From: Watersipora subatra
Taxonomy: Eukaryota > Bryozoa > Gymnolaemata > Cheilostomatida > Watersiporidae
Direction: 5' to 3'
DNA length: 64,000 bases
NCBI RefSeq assembly: GCF_963576615.1
Contig: NC_088711.1
Span: 39,056,621 to 39,120,620, forward strand
The first letter of the stretch is position 1. Each line of letters starts with the position of its first letter. Made by a program: the position numbers and the translations under genes. The notes under the pieces are model-generated. The model searched no databases. It worked only from the letters and a program-made list of their open reading frames with translations, and was not told where the DNA came from. Shown here piece by piece: positions 38,755 to 51,500 of the stretch.

Positions 38755-39065
38755 CTACTGTAACAAAACTGGTGTCTGCTTTAACAAAACTGGTGTCTGC
38801 TTTAACAAAACTGGTGTCTACTGTAACAAAACTGGTGTCTGCTTTAACAAAACTGGTGTCTACCATAATGCGACTGGTTTTTCATTTATTTATTTAGTGT
38901 CTACTGTAAAGTAGCTGGTGCCTACTGTAGCATAGCTGGTGCCTACTGTAACATAGCTGGTGTCTACTGTAACATAACTAGTGTCTACTGAAGCATAGCT
39001 AGTGTCTGCTGCAATGCAACTGGTATTTTCATTTACTTATTTGGTGTCTACTGTAACTGGTGTCA
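38755..39065. repeat. 21-bp minisatellite
   Basis: Tandem CTGGTGTCTACTGTAACA-type units, period about 21 bp and degrading to the right. The first copy starts directly after a CTTTTCAG acceptor-like word. It lies in the possible long last intron of Gly-rich gene 3. Confidence 0.85.
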
Positions 39066-39225
39066 ACTGCAATGAATTGCAATGTAGCAAATATCCACTG
39101 TTATGAGTGATTGTAACTTCATTAAGTATACAAACGAATCTAATGTTGCTTTCTAACTAGTTTATAAGTGCATCTGCACTACTCTGAACTTATATTGTTC
39201 GTTTAAATGTTTTTTTCTTTTCTAG

Positions 39226-39310
39226 GGATATGGTGAAAGGGAATTTAAAACAGATTACAGTGGAATCTGACGTTGCACTCGATTCCATCTGTTCTTGTGG
39301 CATTTTGTAA
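39226..39310 (+). CDS. Possible alternative last exon of Gly-rich gene 3
   Basis: A very strong polypyrimidine acceptor (TTTTTTTCTTTTCTAG) ends at 39225. Joined to a donor at 37379 it continues in frame for 27 residues (DMVKGNLKQITVE, then VALDSICSCGIL) to TAA at 39308-39310. This tail contains two Cys residues, unlike the rest of the protein. No canonical AATAAA follows closely. It could instead be a 3'UTR exon. Confidence 0.3.
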
Positions 39311-39835
39311 TACTTGTAAATAGATCATATAATACTATTACGAAGCATTATATTTTTTAATTTCACATGTATATTGATAATATAGTGCTAATACAACAAC
39401 TGATAGCTTTTTTAGCTTTCAACTTGAGTGAAACACTCTGTTTTGAGTCGTAACGCATGTTTTTTATTTCACTATAACAATGAGAGCAATGGCTGAGGGT
39501 GAATATGCAATCACTAAATATTTCTACATGTTATTTTAATAACTGATTCAAAACTGCACAGTTTCAAATGACTCGCTAACTAGTGCATTGATCTTACAAC
39601 TTAGTATACGATAGAATACAACGCTTCCAATGTTGGAATTCAGTGACTGAAATGTAAGAAAAAAGTAGTGAAGATATAAAAGACTGCCTGAGTTACATAC
39701 ATCCTAGAACATTCTAGAATAAATGCAGCAGTTGCAATTATTATTAATAGTAATAAATGGCACGAACTTGAGCTGAAAATATTTACAGAGCATGAGAGTG
39801 ATACCATACTGTGTAACATACCGGCCAAGAACTAG

Positions 39836-39930
39836 CATTTAATAAACCCAATATAATATATTGGGTTTATTAAATGGATCTGTGGTCTTTGACGTTTACA
39901 TATTATGTAAACATCAAAGACCACAGATCC
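39836..39930. other. Two abutting palindromes
   Basis: The first (39836-39876) has 20-bp perfect arms around one A. The second (39876-39930) has 26-bp arms with one mismatch around ATT, and begins at the base where the first ends. Each would extrude as a cruciform, or fold in RNA. Confidence 0.85.
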
Positions 39931-41399
39931 AAAGAATGCACTATTATTGATGTAGCCATTTGATTGCAATGATTCTGAGAAAATTACAGAGAAACTAGCT
40001 AAAAATAACCACCTGAAGGTTGAGGCACTTGGAGAATGACTACTAAAACCATCTTAATTATAATAGACCTACTAGTAAAGATGCTAAAAACACTTTGTTA
40101 GTGCCCAGCACTTTCACCAATCAATGTTAATTGTTAATTGCAACAAGTTCAAAAGGTGAACTCACATGAGAGAGCTCTGTCAGCGCAATAAGATCATTGA
40201 ATAATCAATCTTCTACGGATTCACTGTTTGGATCTAGACACAGGCTCAGACAATTAGTGACTATAATAGTTGTGGTAAAAATACATAAAATTAAAACTAT
40301 AAAAAGCACCCAAAATAATATACAAGGCTGTAGAGGCTCTATGATGCCAAAATTTTACAGATAGCAGATAATGCTTTGGTAGCAAATATGGTTTTCTAGT
40401 TTTAGCTATTTATTTTAGAATGCTAGCTAAAAGAACGTGTAGCAGACAACAGCATAAACCAAAAAACTATTTGTATAAGTCATGTAGAAGCAATTACCAT
40501 ATATTATTTCATTATTGGCTGAACAAGAAAAATATTTAATACACTCAAATGTACTTTAAATGTTAAAGTAAATGAAACCTTGTTGAGTTAAAGTCATAGC
40601 ATTTTTTTTTTAAATAATCAAGAATTTTGCTCCTCAGACTTGTAAAATAACACAGCATTACTGCTGATACGGCTTTAAGGTTAATCCTCTTTTTAGTAAG
40701 AGATAAATTATACTGCCGCGTCAAGTTAGTTTTATGCGGAGGATTAGCACAGCTTCTTAAGATTAGTGTACCAGGGACCACCTGCCATTTAAGACAAAGC
40801 AGTAATATATATCATGATTATGGCTACAGCCTTTAATGGCAGGTTAATTCAACTTGACATTTTATAATGTTTTTACTTTTCAACGTTTGAGTAAAAGATC
40901 TGGTTAATCAGTATACCCTAGGACACTTATGTATTCACCTCATCTAACTTTCGCGTTTTCGCGGAGTCATCCTCCCGCAAAAATTTCATGAACGAAACTA
41001 AACTATCATAACGAACGAGCGAAAGCGCGGAATTAAATAGCTGTGTTCATTGATAGTCCAAGAAACAAATGGCAGCAAGCGATCTAATTGCATTATCGAT
41101 CTCGCACACACAGTTCTACCTGCGGATCACAATTACAAACTAGTCCTAAATTGGAATTTTTTCTTACCGGTGAACCAAACCTGAGGAATATAATTATGTT
41201 TCCTGGCCGAGATTATAATCCTGGCCGAGATTTCTTTCATTTATAAACAGATATTTTGATAGATAGTCTGCAGGTTTATGTTTGAGAGGCTGGTTCTCAG
41301 GTATCGGTAGATATAAGTTTAGGCAAAATTATGCAAAAATTATCTGTGTGTGATTATTGATATGCGAGTGATGAAATCGGCCAAAAGGTGGGAAAACAC

Positions 41400-41600
41400 A
41401 TAATATTTATGCAGACAAACAGATACGCACAGACACGCACAGATACGCACACGCACAGATACACACACGCACATGCATGCACACACGCGCACACACACAG
41501 ACGCACAGAGACGCACAGACACATGAACACACACATACACCCAACGCACACACACACGCAAAGACACGCACAGACACATGAACACACACATGCAATGACA
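41400..41600. repeat. CA/CG-rich microsatellite
   Basis: Mixed ACACGCAC, AGACAC and ACACAC runs of about 200 bp. This purine/pyrimidine-alternating sequence is stop-free on both strands and gives false His/Thr- and Cys/Val-rich frames. Confidence 0.9.
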
Positions 41601-41924
41601 AAGTATGATATATTGGTATAAATTTATGATCAAGCACTAATTGTGTAGGTAAGATTTATTATGAAGAACTAATAAGATATATTTTATTACTAACTTCAAC
41701 AATATATATTTTATTGCACATTGTCAATATTTATTTTATTATAAGCATATATTACGTTGTTGTTTATCAACAGTATATATGATGAGATCGGGTATAAAAG
41801 CTACATGTAAGCGATTTGGTTGAGTGATACCAAGTATAAAGGCGCAAACACACTAGGCGATGTGTAGTGCAATATTGTGTTGTGTGGTGTCCATCGGCGC
41901 CAATTTGCTCTGGATGAGTTGATA

Positions 41925-41983
41925 CTGAGCGACAATGCTAGACTTACTCAATCAGTCTAGCATTGTCGCTCAGACTGATTGAG
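41925..41983. other. Overlapping, mutually exclusive hairpins
   Basis: Stem 1: 20 bp perfect (41925-41944 with 41954-41973), loop TACTCAATC. Stem 2: 12 bp perfect (CTCAATCAGTCT at 41947-41958 with 41972-41983), which uses the right half of stem 1 and its loop. Only one can form at a time. Confidence 0.8.
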
Positions 41984-43019
41984 CTTTAAACTCATCATTG
42001 AGTTTTAAAACTGCTTGAGCTTGAGTGCACGCGATGCACATGTCAATCGGTTGTTTTTTCCTAGAATGCTCTGCTTTGGCTGCTAGACATGCTCCGCAAT
42101 AGCAATGAGAAAGGTTTCATGACTAAGCACTAAGAGTATAGCTACAAATGAATACATCACCTAGTGAGATCACGGCGCTCCCTATATGATTAATTATTCC
42201 TGCCCGCTACCTTTAATAATATGCATGTAAAAGTTTATTTCTCTAGGATATACCGCAATATCAGTGACACCAATTTAGCCCAACCTTTGGGTGTATGAGT
42301 GCTGAGGCAGTGTGGGGCTAGAAGCATAAATACAAGCTTTACAAAGTAGCTCCAAAAGACTAACAGATACACACACTCACAATGGCAATGACATAGGTTT
42401 CATGACTAAGCACTGAAAGTATAGCTACAAGTTACAAAATACGTCAACAATGTATTATTGTATGTTGGCAATATTATCTAGTTTATTATGTTATGTTATT
42501 GGCTATCAATAGTATATATATTGATATTAAGTTTTATAGCTACTCATAAAGGATTATTTACCATGACCTAATTTTAATGATTAATTTTTTTGGTCATTCA
42601 TCTAGTAGTACATTTGTTAAGGTTGGGTGTAGAAGCTACTTATAAATGATTTCGTTAAGCTATACAAGTACAAGCCCACTCAAGTTCACAGTGACAAAGT
42701 TGATAAAAGGAATGTTTTATACATCTTGAATTTTAATCATAAGTCTTTCCTAATCAGCTGCAAATGTTTTCATTGACCATCTACAATTTTCCTACAGTAT
42801 ATCAGTTCATGCATCTTCTAACATACCTTGTGTAGTGTAACTGTAAGTTGAAAGGTCTGCCAAGTCATCCCTGTGGTAAGGCAAGCCTTACAGGTTCTCT
42901 TATATGGTGAGTTTATATCAACATACACAGACCTCAAATCACATGACTTTCCAATTACTTTCTTGGCCAGACAAAATTGTAGCAATAAACAATAAATCAT
43001 ACTAAGAAAATCTAGTAGT

Positions 43020-43080
43020 CAGGTAATGTTGGTGTCCTGGGTACAGGTTCAAGTCCTGCTCCGTGTCTTTTTGGGTTATT
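43020..43080 (+). repeat. Possible tRNA-derived repeat fragment
   Basis: GGTTCAAGTCC is a good RNA polymerase III box B, preceded by GTCAGGTAATGTTGG and followed by a T-rich end. No full cloverleaf was found, so this is a SINE fragment candidate rather than a tRNA gene. Confidence 0.3.
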
Positions 43081-43449
43081 ATATACGCCGCATTACTACT
43101 ATCTCTGTATGCCTATTTGCGTACATATCGTCCACCTTTTAACTATGTTTTATGTTCTATAATAATATCCAATGTATAGGGAGCTTTGTGCTAATCAATA
43201 TCTGAAGAGACAACACTAGGTGGACGTATTGCAGCATGTCAGAAGAGCTGTTATATGACTCAACAGAACAATTGTTTGCAATGATTACTAAATCTTTAGG
43301 GATAATCAGGGGTTTGAACTACACCAACTAGTGAGTACAAAACAATAGAAGTTGTTCAAGTTTTTTTTTTCTGTTTTCAAGTTACTAATCTTTACTATAA
43401 TAAGACCCATATTTGTTCATTTGTCTGTCCAAAACCATAGTTGGAGTTT

Positions 43450-43565
43450 AGGAAAAAGATTACACCGTACAGGATTCGAACCCACAACTTCAGAACAATT
43501 GTGCAGATACTTGCTCGTTGTGCACATGATGATCTTTCACAGCCCCATTGGACTGTCAGGTCGCT
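43450..43565 (-). repeat. Possible tRNA-derived SINE
   Basis: Read on the minus strand, the segment has GTGGGTTCGAATCC (box B), then TGTACGGTGTAATC and a T run, after an A-box-like start in GACAGTCCAATGG. This resembles tRNA-derived SINEs of molluscs, but no second copy was aligned inside the window. Family assignment is inference. Confidence 0.4.
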
Positions 43566-45363
43566 GGTATAATTAAAACTTACTAAATTATATATTCTAG
43601 CAAGCAGACATATTGTGTATAATCTCTAGTGAAAACAAATGACAGGTGATTTATGACACTACCAGCCAGCACTTGTTATGTTCTGTCAATTAACAAGATA
43701 ATATAATTTATAACACAGCGGAGTACACATATTATTGGTTTACAACTGTGTTGACCTAATTAAATTGATCTTCAACAGATACCAATGAATTGTCTCTTTT
43801 ACTCATAAGGTTGTAATTATAAGTACAACTGTCAGGCTATAGTTGGTAAGAAAATTGACAATCTGTTTCCTTCAACATTCCTCTCCAAAGTTTTTCATAA
43901 ATTTGAATACCAGTTTTATGAGCGGCTTTATAGATCTTAAAAAACTTTTTGTTACAAACCGCAAAGCAAAATTTTTAGAATATTATTTTCTATTGCTTTA
44001 CAATTCATTATAAATTAAACGGACATCTTACATCTTCTTGCAGAACAAGAATAGAATTGATTGCTGTTCATCATATTTTTGTCAGAGCTTGTATGAGAGA
44101 AAACTGTTTATCTGTTCTGCATCATTTGCACCCATACATTTACGAAATATGAGACCAAAGGCTATGTTTATTTATGGTTGGGTTTACACAGGTCTCATGG
44201 GCAGGAACACTTTACTGAAAGTTGATGGACTATCTGCATCAAATGGCTATCTCATGAAGGTCAGAGGTCACATGAATCTTAAAGGGTACCATTATAGTTG
44301 AAAGGACTTTGTGAGAGTTCCTACAAATATTGTAGAAAATGAGCTCTAAACTTGACCTGTGTACATGAGTACAGTTCTAGGTATGACAAGTGATTACTTA
44401 AAGATGCAATAAAAATGGACGAATACCCTGAGAAGATTATGAACTATAGACTGAGCGAAATTACTGGTCAAGTTAATGAATAAGGTATTATCTACACGTT
44501 ATTTAGAAAAGAAACGTGCTGTTTGACAGAAGCGTATAATGCTATTCATGTTTAACTATTTGTATTATGGTAGATTGTTTTTAAAATAGACTTGCACAAT
44601 TTGTTTAAAGTTTTATCAGAAAATATCGGTATTTTCCTATCATTTGCGATTGTTTTTTATGTTTGAGGTGATCTAATAGCTAGAATGTTTCTAGATTAAA
44701 ATCGATAAAATGTGAATGCAATTAAAACGATCAGAAGAAACATTTGTGCAAAATGATGTCATTAGTTGATATCGATGTTATGGTTGATATCGGCTCCTGT
44801 GTTCATGTTGCAGCATTATACGTTTCTATTATGTCAGGCTCTTTACAACTATAGATGTCATAATCACACTTTCACTTGATCTGACCATTTTAAACATGAT
44901 CAAGTTTCATTGATTTTGATCTAGAACTAGTTTAGTAATTAGATTTTGAAATATTCTGACAATTAAAACACCTCAAAAACAATTGCAAATGATAAAAAAA
45001 TATTCATACTTTCTGATAAAATCTGCAAAATTTGTGTGTAAGCTAATCTTTAACTTTAGCATAAAAAGTAGACAATTTTATATAGAATTAAAAAACATTT
45101 AAAAGTGATAATCTGCTCAAAGTATTATCTTATGTGTTTGTACTAGCTTTGACAAACAGTGGAGAATGTTAACATCGTTAATACCACTTCTTACACTTGT
45201 GGAAAAAGCTGAAGGTTACTGAAAGGCTACCCTTATACGTTTCAATTTGATCGATTTGTTTTACAGAGTTCAGAACTTGCTGCAACTTACCTATGTATTA
45301 CCTGTCTTCGCAAAGAGTCATTTTTAATTTGATACTTTAAAACTCTGTTCTCCTCAGATAAAA

Positions 45364-45403
45364 CCATAGATATATATACCTATATAGGTATATATATCTA
45401 TGG
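45364..45403. other. Perfect 40-bp palindrome with flanking direct repeats
   Basis: A perfect palindrome centred between 45383 and 45384. The 9-mer GATAAAACC occurs at 45357-45365 and 45403-45411, overlapping both edges. Target duplication of a minimal palindromic insert is one reading; replication template switching is another. Confidence 0.8.
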
Positions 45404-45598
45404 ATAAAACCAACACATCTTTTTAACTCTCTGCCTTTCGCTTGCACAATTGACTCCCACTTTTAACCTTTGACCTTATGAAAATAGACAGTTGCTCCTG
45501 AAGTCATCGACCTTTACGCATTGTAGTACTAGAAGCTGACCCCTTACTACTCAAATATCTTGTTGGCAGCAAGTCATACGGGAGGCCACATCGGCAGC

Positions 45599-48500
45599 AT
45601 GTCTATAAGGAGGTTTGACGGTAAAGAACATGCTGAAGCATACAAGAAATACAGACCTGTATTCGGGGAAGAACTGTTTGTTAGAATAATGGAGTATGTT
45701 TGGTCTTCTCCCGTTGCCCGCAAGCCTGAGGTAAGTTCTAGAACATGCAGTCGAGATAAGGAATATCATACAATTACTCGTCATATAAACTGCTAGATAC
45801 AACTGGCTGTTCTCTCTGTCCATTATAAATTCACAATCTTACAAACCTTTGTTTCTTCATAGTATTGACATTAGGATTGCCCGTTATCATAATTCAACTA
45901 AAAAAACTACTGTAAAGATTTGCTTTGAACACTACTAAAGGAATCAAAGAGTTAGGAGACACACTGCAGTGATAATATTAATAATGCTAACACTTTGGTT
46001 GTTCTGGTTCACCTGAGTGGATATTATAGGCTATGAGAGATACATGTACATCTGTCTGTCTGGATATTTTGTCACCTGTTAATGACACACTGAGTTAGTA
46101 CTCTATATCATTAAAGCTCATATCATTAGAGCTCGATGTAGTAGTTGCTAATTTAGGTCAAGGGTCAGCACTCCACAGGGCTGCGCTGCTTGTAATTGAG
46201 TTACCCTAGACTTGAATGACACTGCACAAATGGACTTGATAGTCTTTGCTGAGCTAGAAAGCCGGCAATAACTTTCAGAGTTTGTTATCAAATAAATCTA
46301 AGTATTGCTGCCGTGTAACTCAGTTTGTTCTTATAGTTTACACCCAAAGGCATGAACACATCACTAAGGAAAGCTTCAGATATAAAAGCCGCATAAATTA
46401 CAACTGGAATGACTGTCTTTAAACGATAAAAATTAGCTAATCTTACTTTTACAGTTATATTTCAACAGTGCAGTGAAAACATTCAAACATTTGGGAAGGA
46501 GAAAGAATGGAGAGGGGAGGCAGTAAGGAAGGGGAAGGGGAATAACAAGTATAAACATGGAGAGAAAAATAGAAGATAAAGGAAGGAATCAAAAGGGGAA
46601 GGGAAAGTGCTATAGAAGTGAGGTGGAGGAAGCTGGAAGAACAGAAAACGAGAAAAAAAAACCTGGTGTTGCTGCAGCCTCTATACCGTCTTTTGCAACA
46701 CCTTCAAACTTGCTCAAGTTCAGTGTTCACTAGAATGAATTTTTCCATATTGTACATTTTTGCGCGCCAACATGCAGACATGATCAAGTAAACACCTTTG
46801 CATATGCATTTCTGTGTATGCAGACACAATCAAGTTATCATATCAAGTAATTTTAGTTAGTTAGTATCAAGTAAGCATCACTTCATGTACATATCTGTGT
46901 ATGCAGATATAACCAAGTAAGCATCACTTCATATACATGTCTGTGTATGCAGATATAACCAAGTAAGCATCACTTCATATACATGTCTGTATATGCAGAT
47001 ATAACCAAGTAAGCATCACTTCATATACATGTCTGTGTATGCAGACACAATCAAGTAAACATCTCTCCTTATACGTGTCTGTGTATAAAAACATAATCAA
47101 GTATAAACATCGCTCTATAAGCATGTCTCTCAACGCAGACATAATCTTCCATCTACAGAAAGAAGCACATCATGTGAAAAAAATTTAAACAGAGTCTTCA
47201 ATTTACAAGGTCCAAGGCTTGACATCAGCATTCTCTAACCAGTTTCTTCAGCACAAACACTGTGTTTCCATGACGCGCATAATTCGCAAATTTGAGCCAA
47301 TCCGCAAGTTATCTGCGCCATGGAAATGGCATAAATCCGCAAGCTAAGCGAGTTTTGGGGCGATCCGCAAAACTTAATTGAATCCATCGTGCTTACGAAT
47401 CATGGAGACAGCGCTTGCGTTTAAAGATGTGGTTGCGTCAAATTTGAGTTGATCTTAAAAGAAAGCATTTTTTTCTCTATCAGTTGATATGTTGTTTGTT
47501 GTGTTACGCGATCGCATTGCCAAGATATTTGAAGATTAAAACCGAAAAAGTCTGATAGCTGTAAAAACGCTCAGGCCACAAAAACGTGCCCAGACTTGCC
47601 CAAAATGATGTCACACGTTATACAATCTGTCTCTATCTCTCGTATTCACATTGGCTATTTGCGATAAAAGTCTAGTCCTACGTGGCTCTATTGGCATATA
47701 TCTTATTTTGTATTTGCTCATGTTGGCTAGAATAAAATTTTTAATCCAGCTAAAGATGGATTATTATGAATGTTTTAAAGGCATCAAATAACAAAAATTG
47801 AAAATTTGTTCTACTCAATTTCTCCAAATGTTGTGTAAACATTTGGGTACCGACTACCAATTCTACCGGTCTACGGTAATTCTGTCAAGCTAACTATGTT
47901 GAATAACGTCTTTGTATCAGCACAGTTCCGCAGCTACCCATACTAACGATATACAGCCTCCCATAAGTCCCGCCCACCTTATGTCCGTCGCCTATCCTTG
48001 GGGCGGGGCTGAATATCATTGCCTACACCGACTACAGTACTAGTTTCTTACTACCGTAAGTAAGACGCGTCTTTGGAAAGAATATACATAGGGATAGAGT
48101 TTTAAGGATGAGAAGTTTGCTGCAAACTGGATTTGAACTCACATTCTCCAGTTCTGCGGACATCCATATACCATATCCAATTCACTACAATATTCTGCAA
48201 ATCATGTTTTGCATTATCTTCAACAATATTATTTTATTATATAATTTTTACAAGCAAAAATATTTTCATCTCGGCATAAAGCTTTTATTAAAAATATTCA
48301 TCAAGTCGTGGCCACTCACATAGTTTTAGCTGATACAATAAGACAAATTCATATACTGCAACAAACTCAAACAAAATATCATGGTTTATGCAGCACACAT
48401 TCAAGTCTCTCTTTCCCCTTTATGGCACTTTCCACACTGACAAAGCTTCTTGACATAAACATTCTGTAATCAGTAAAACAAATGCAATAAATATATGTCA

Positions 48501-51500
48501 TTCATAGATATGTCATTCTAAAGCGTATCTATCGACAGCTTCCAAATTGGGAGTTTGATAGATTGCGAGTGTAATTTTAAAAACGAATAAACGTTTAACA
48601 AAGGCACAAGTACTCCAAGCCAACGATTCGAAGCTTCGGTTCTGGAAATTAAAGATTTGCATTGATCAATCGATTTTCTTCACTTTCTACAAGTGAAAAG
48701 TGAACATCTAATGTCAAATCATAAATCTAATTTACTAGATAAAGATGCCACAGAAAATTTGAAGCAAATGTAGCTAGGTGAACCGATAAAAAAATATAAA
48801 ACGATGATTAGTGATAGCAAAAAGTTACAATTTTATTAATTAGTACATGTATTAATGAGTACTAAAATATTACCTCTAGTATATTCATCAATCTAAGCCA
48901 TTGTATAGCTAGATGCTAAAGATTAAAAAGAAGCCATCAAGAACTTACTGTACATAGGTATCTCGCACGCGCAGGAAATTACATTTTAGCCTCAAACAGG
49001 GAAATATAATCTGAATGTAAACTCAACAGGAAACTCTATTGGAGACTCAAAGTAAAAGATAAATTTACCTCCATTCTCTGAGCTTCCTCTGTAGAACTTG
49101 AACTACCTGATGCCAAAAAAACTCGGAGTCACCTTCGCAGTAACTTTACAGCAATTTTACAATTACATGTATGTTGTTCGCCAATAAAATGTGTCGATCG
49201 AGTAATTCATTAAAGTAACGATGTTAATTAATTTAGTAAATGTCGATGTCCATGTGAATTAATAATAGAGTAAAATCCCTAAATTTGAGATCACAGACAA
49301 CACGCTTTACGAGTGATAACATTTATTATGGCCTATATAAAAATTTCACGCTGATGATTGGCTAAGGGAGCGACCTCATATTTATCGCTCGTGGTTTCTT
49401 TTCAGATATATTGCTTGTGACGTCACGAAAGAAGCACCCGCTGGAACGTGAGCTTTTTAAAAGAGGGCCTCATTCAAACGCATATATCTCTGGACAGGGT
49501 TGGTCTAACAAGACAAAAATGGCATCAAATTGTAGCTGATGTTTTAGCTTTTTATTGGTCTTAATTTCATTAAATCGAATTTTTTGACGCAACCACATCT
49601 TTAATGAGCATTAGAATATCGATGGCTATTACATTAAATGCATTTTCACGCTTCAGTCGTTTTTATGAGGTATTTTTACGCACCAAATATGGCTAACAGA
49701 CTTTTTAACAGACTTTGGTATGATCTCTATTTATATTAGTATATTTTGCTCTTTTTAAATCTTTAATGGTTAAATAAGTCAATTGCGAATAGCTGAGATA
49801 GGTATTTATTAAAAAATAATGACGTTTTTGATTGTTTTCTGATCACTATCTCACTCAGTAAAAACCCCCATAACGCCATGGAAAACCCTGGGAAATCCTT
49901 TTTGTGAATGCTATATGATCTCTGAATGAAATGCGCAGTTTCACATGAGTGAGATAGTGATCAGAAAACAACCAAAAACGTCATTATTTTTCAATAAATA
50001 CCTATCTCAGCTATTCGCAATTGACTTATTTAACCATTAAAGATTTAAAAATAACAAAATATACTAATATAAATAGAGATCATACAAAAGTCTGTTAAAA
50101 AGTCTGTAAGCCAATTTCGGTGCGGGAAACATGTCTGTTTTTATTTCGATTTCAGCAGTCTCAATGCGCCAACGTTTCGAGAGATTGCTGCTAAGCTTAG
50201 CGTGACAAGACTGCGTAGCTAATTATAGAGCCATTAATTAGTCTACTACTTGACCTATGGGGTCAAGCGCTGGCGTTAAATCTGCATCAGCAGGTGTTCA
50301 TTGAAACGCTTGATTGCACAGTAACTGAACTTGAATCATTCGAATTATGTGAATCATGCAAATTATGTGAGTCATGAAAACATAGTAAATGTAAACCCTA
50401 TCTCGCCTGCTTAACTGCTAATGCAGGTAGCTTGAGCCAAATCATAAAGCAAATTCTCTGCCTGTAGAGAGTTGTAAAGTTGTAATTAAATAGGTGAGAT
50501 TTGTCAAACTTAGTGACATAATAGATATGAACTGCAATCATGTGTAGGTGAGTGCGTGCGTGCGTGTGTAGGTGCGTGCGTGCGTGCGTGCCTGTGGATT
50601 CTTTCATAGATTTTTACACATGAGGTGTTTGAATCCCAATGAGAATCTTTCATAATTTAATGAAAATATATAGTGGTATTTGCCTTCACTTGAGTATATG
50701 ATGGTATATGATAACAAGACAGTTTCTGGAAATCTTTATAACCAAACTAGTGCTATATTTTACAAGGCATACAAGTGAAAAAACTTTTTTGTATGCACAC
50801 ATTTTGTACCTCTTGAAAATGAAATTAGGTCACTTAGTTTCTCATTAACTTATTGACTTTGGCTACAGTCAGCAGTAGTTTTATAGACTGTTTTTACTAG
50901 CTAAACTCTCATCATGGTGATCTGTTTTTGTACAGCCCAGCCATCTGATCTCTGATGATAACACTATAAAGGTCATTAACAGGTCACATGATAGGACTAA
51001 CTATAAGTAGAGATATTTTACATATGCAATTAAAGTGTTTGCCAAAAAAAATGCAGAGTCATGTTTAAAAATATTGCCACATATCTTGCAAAAAGTTTAT
51101 GTCAGCTTAAAAATGATCGCTCTGTCTGTAAGGAATGTTCTAGAAAGGTTAAGCGTTATGGGTAGAAAAGCTTGATATGAATGTGTTTTTAACGCCTTAG
51201 AATTGATAAACTTTTTGTTAGTGTTCAGTTTGTCTAGAAATTATGTTTTGCATAAACGGTCTAATATCCATGTCTGTCAGGCTAAGAAACACGCAAAGAT
51301 GATATTCCCTTTGAGTAAACTAGCTATGCATAAGATTATTTTTTGCATAGAAAGCTGTTATGTTCTTGGTACAGGTTTTGCCATCCAAAGCTGACAGACT
51401 TTCTCTGGCGGCAGATATTGGTTGTGGATCAGGGCAGTCAACCAAGGGTCTGGCAAAGTTTTTTGACTCTGTCATTGGTCTGGATGTGAGTGAGGAGCAA

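Larger units (their letters stand above)
39315..45540. other. Non-coding region between Gly-rich genes and methyltransferase
   Basis: Holds palindromes (39836-39930, 41925-41983, 45364-45403), a CA/CG microsatellite (41400-41600) and tRNA-derived repeat candidates near 43.0-43.5 kb. An 87-codon frame at 44038-44301 follows an acceptor-like TTCTTGCAG but resembles no known protein. No gene supported. Confidence 0.5.
45731..51374 (+). other. Intron 1 of methyltransferase gene
   Basis: A 5.6-kb intron with GTAAGT donor and TTGGTACAG acceptor, keeping phase 0. It holds a 46-bp array, a small inverted-repeat element, a 2.2-kb TTAA element and a foldback element, listed separately. The rest (45.8-46.7 and 50.1-51.3 kb) has no feature except a purine-rich stretch (46490-46660) and a GTGC microsatellite (about 50545-50592). 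Confidence 0.8.

Noticed and set aside
41340-41637. Cys/Val-rich and Thr/His-rich frames
   Set aside because: Translations of a CA/CG microsatellite.
44038-44301. 87-codon plus-strand frame after an acceptor-like TTCTTGCAG
   Set aside because: No recognisable family, no partner exon and no promoter; could be chance.
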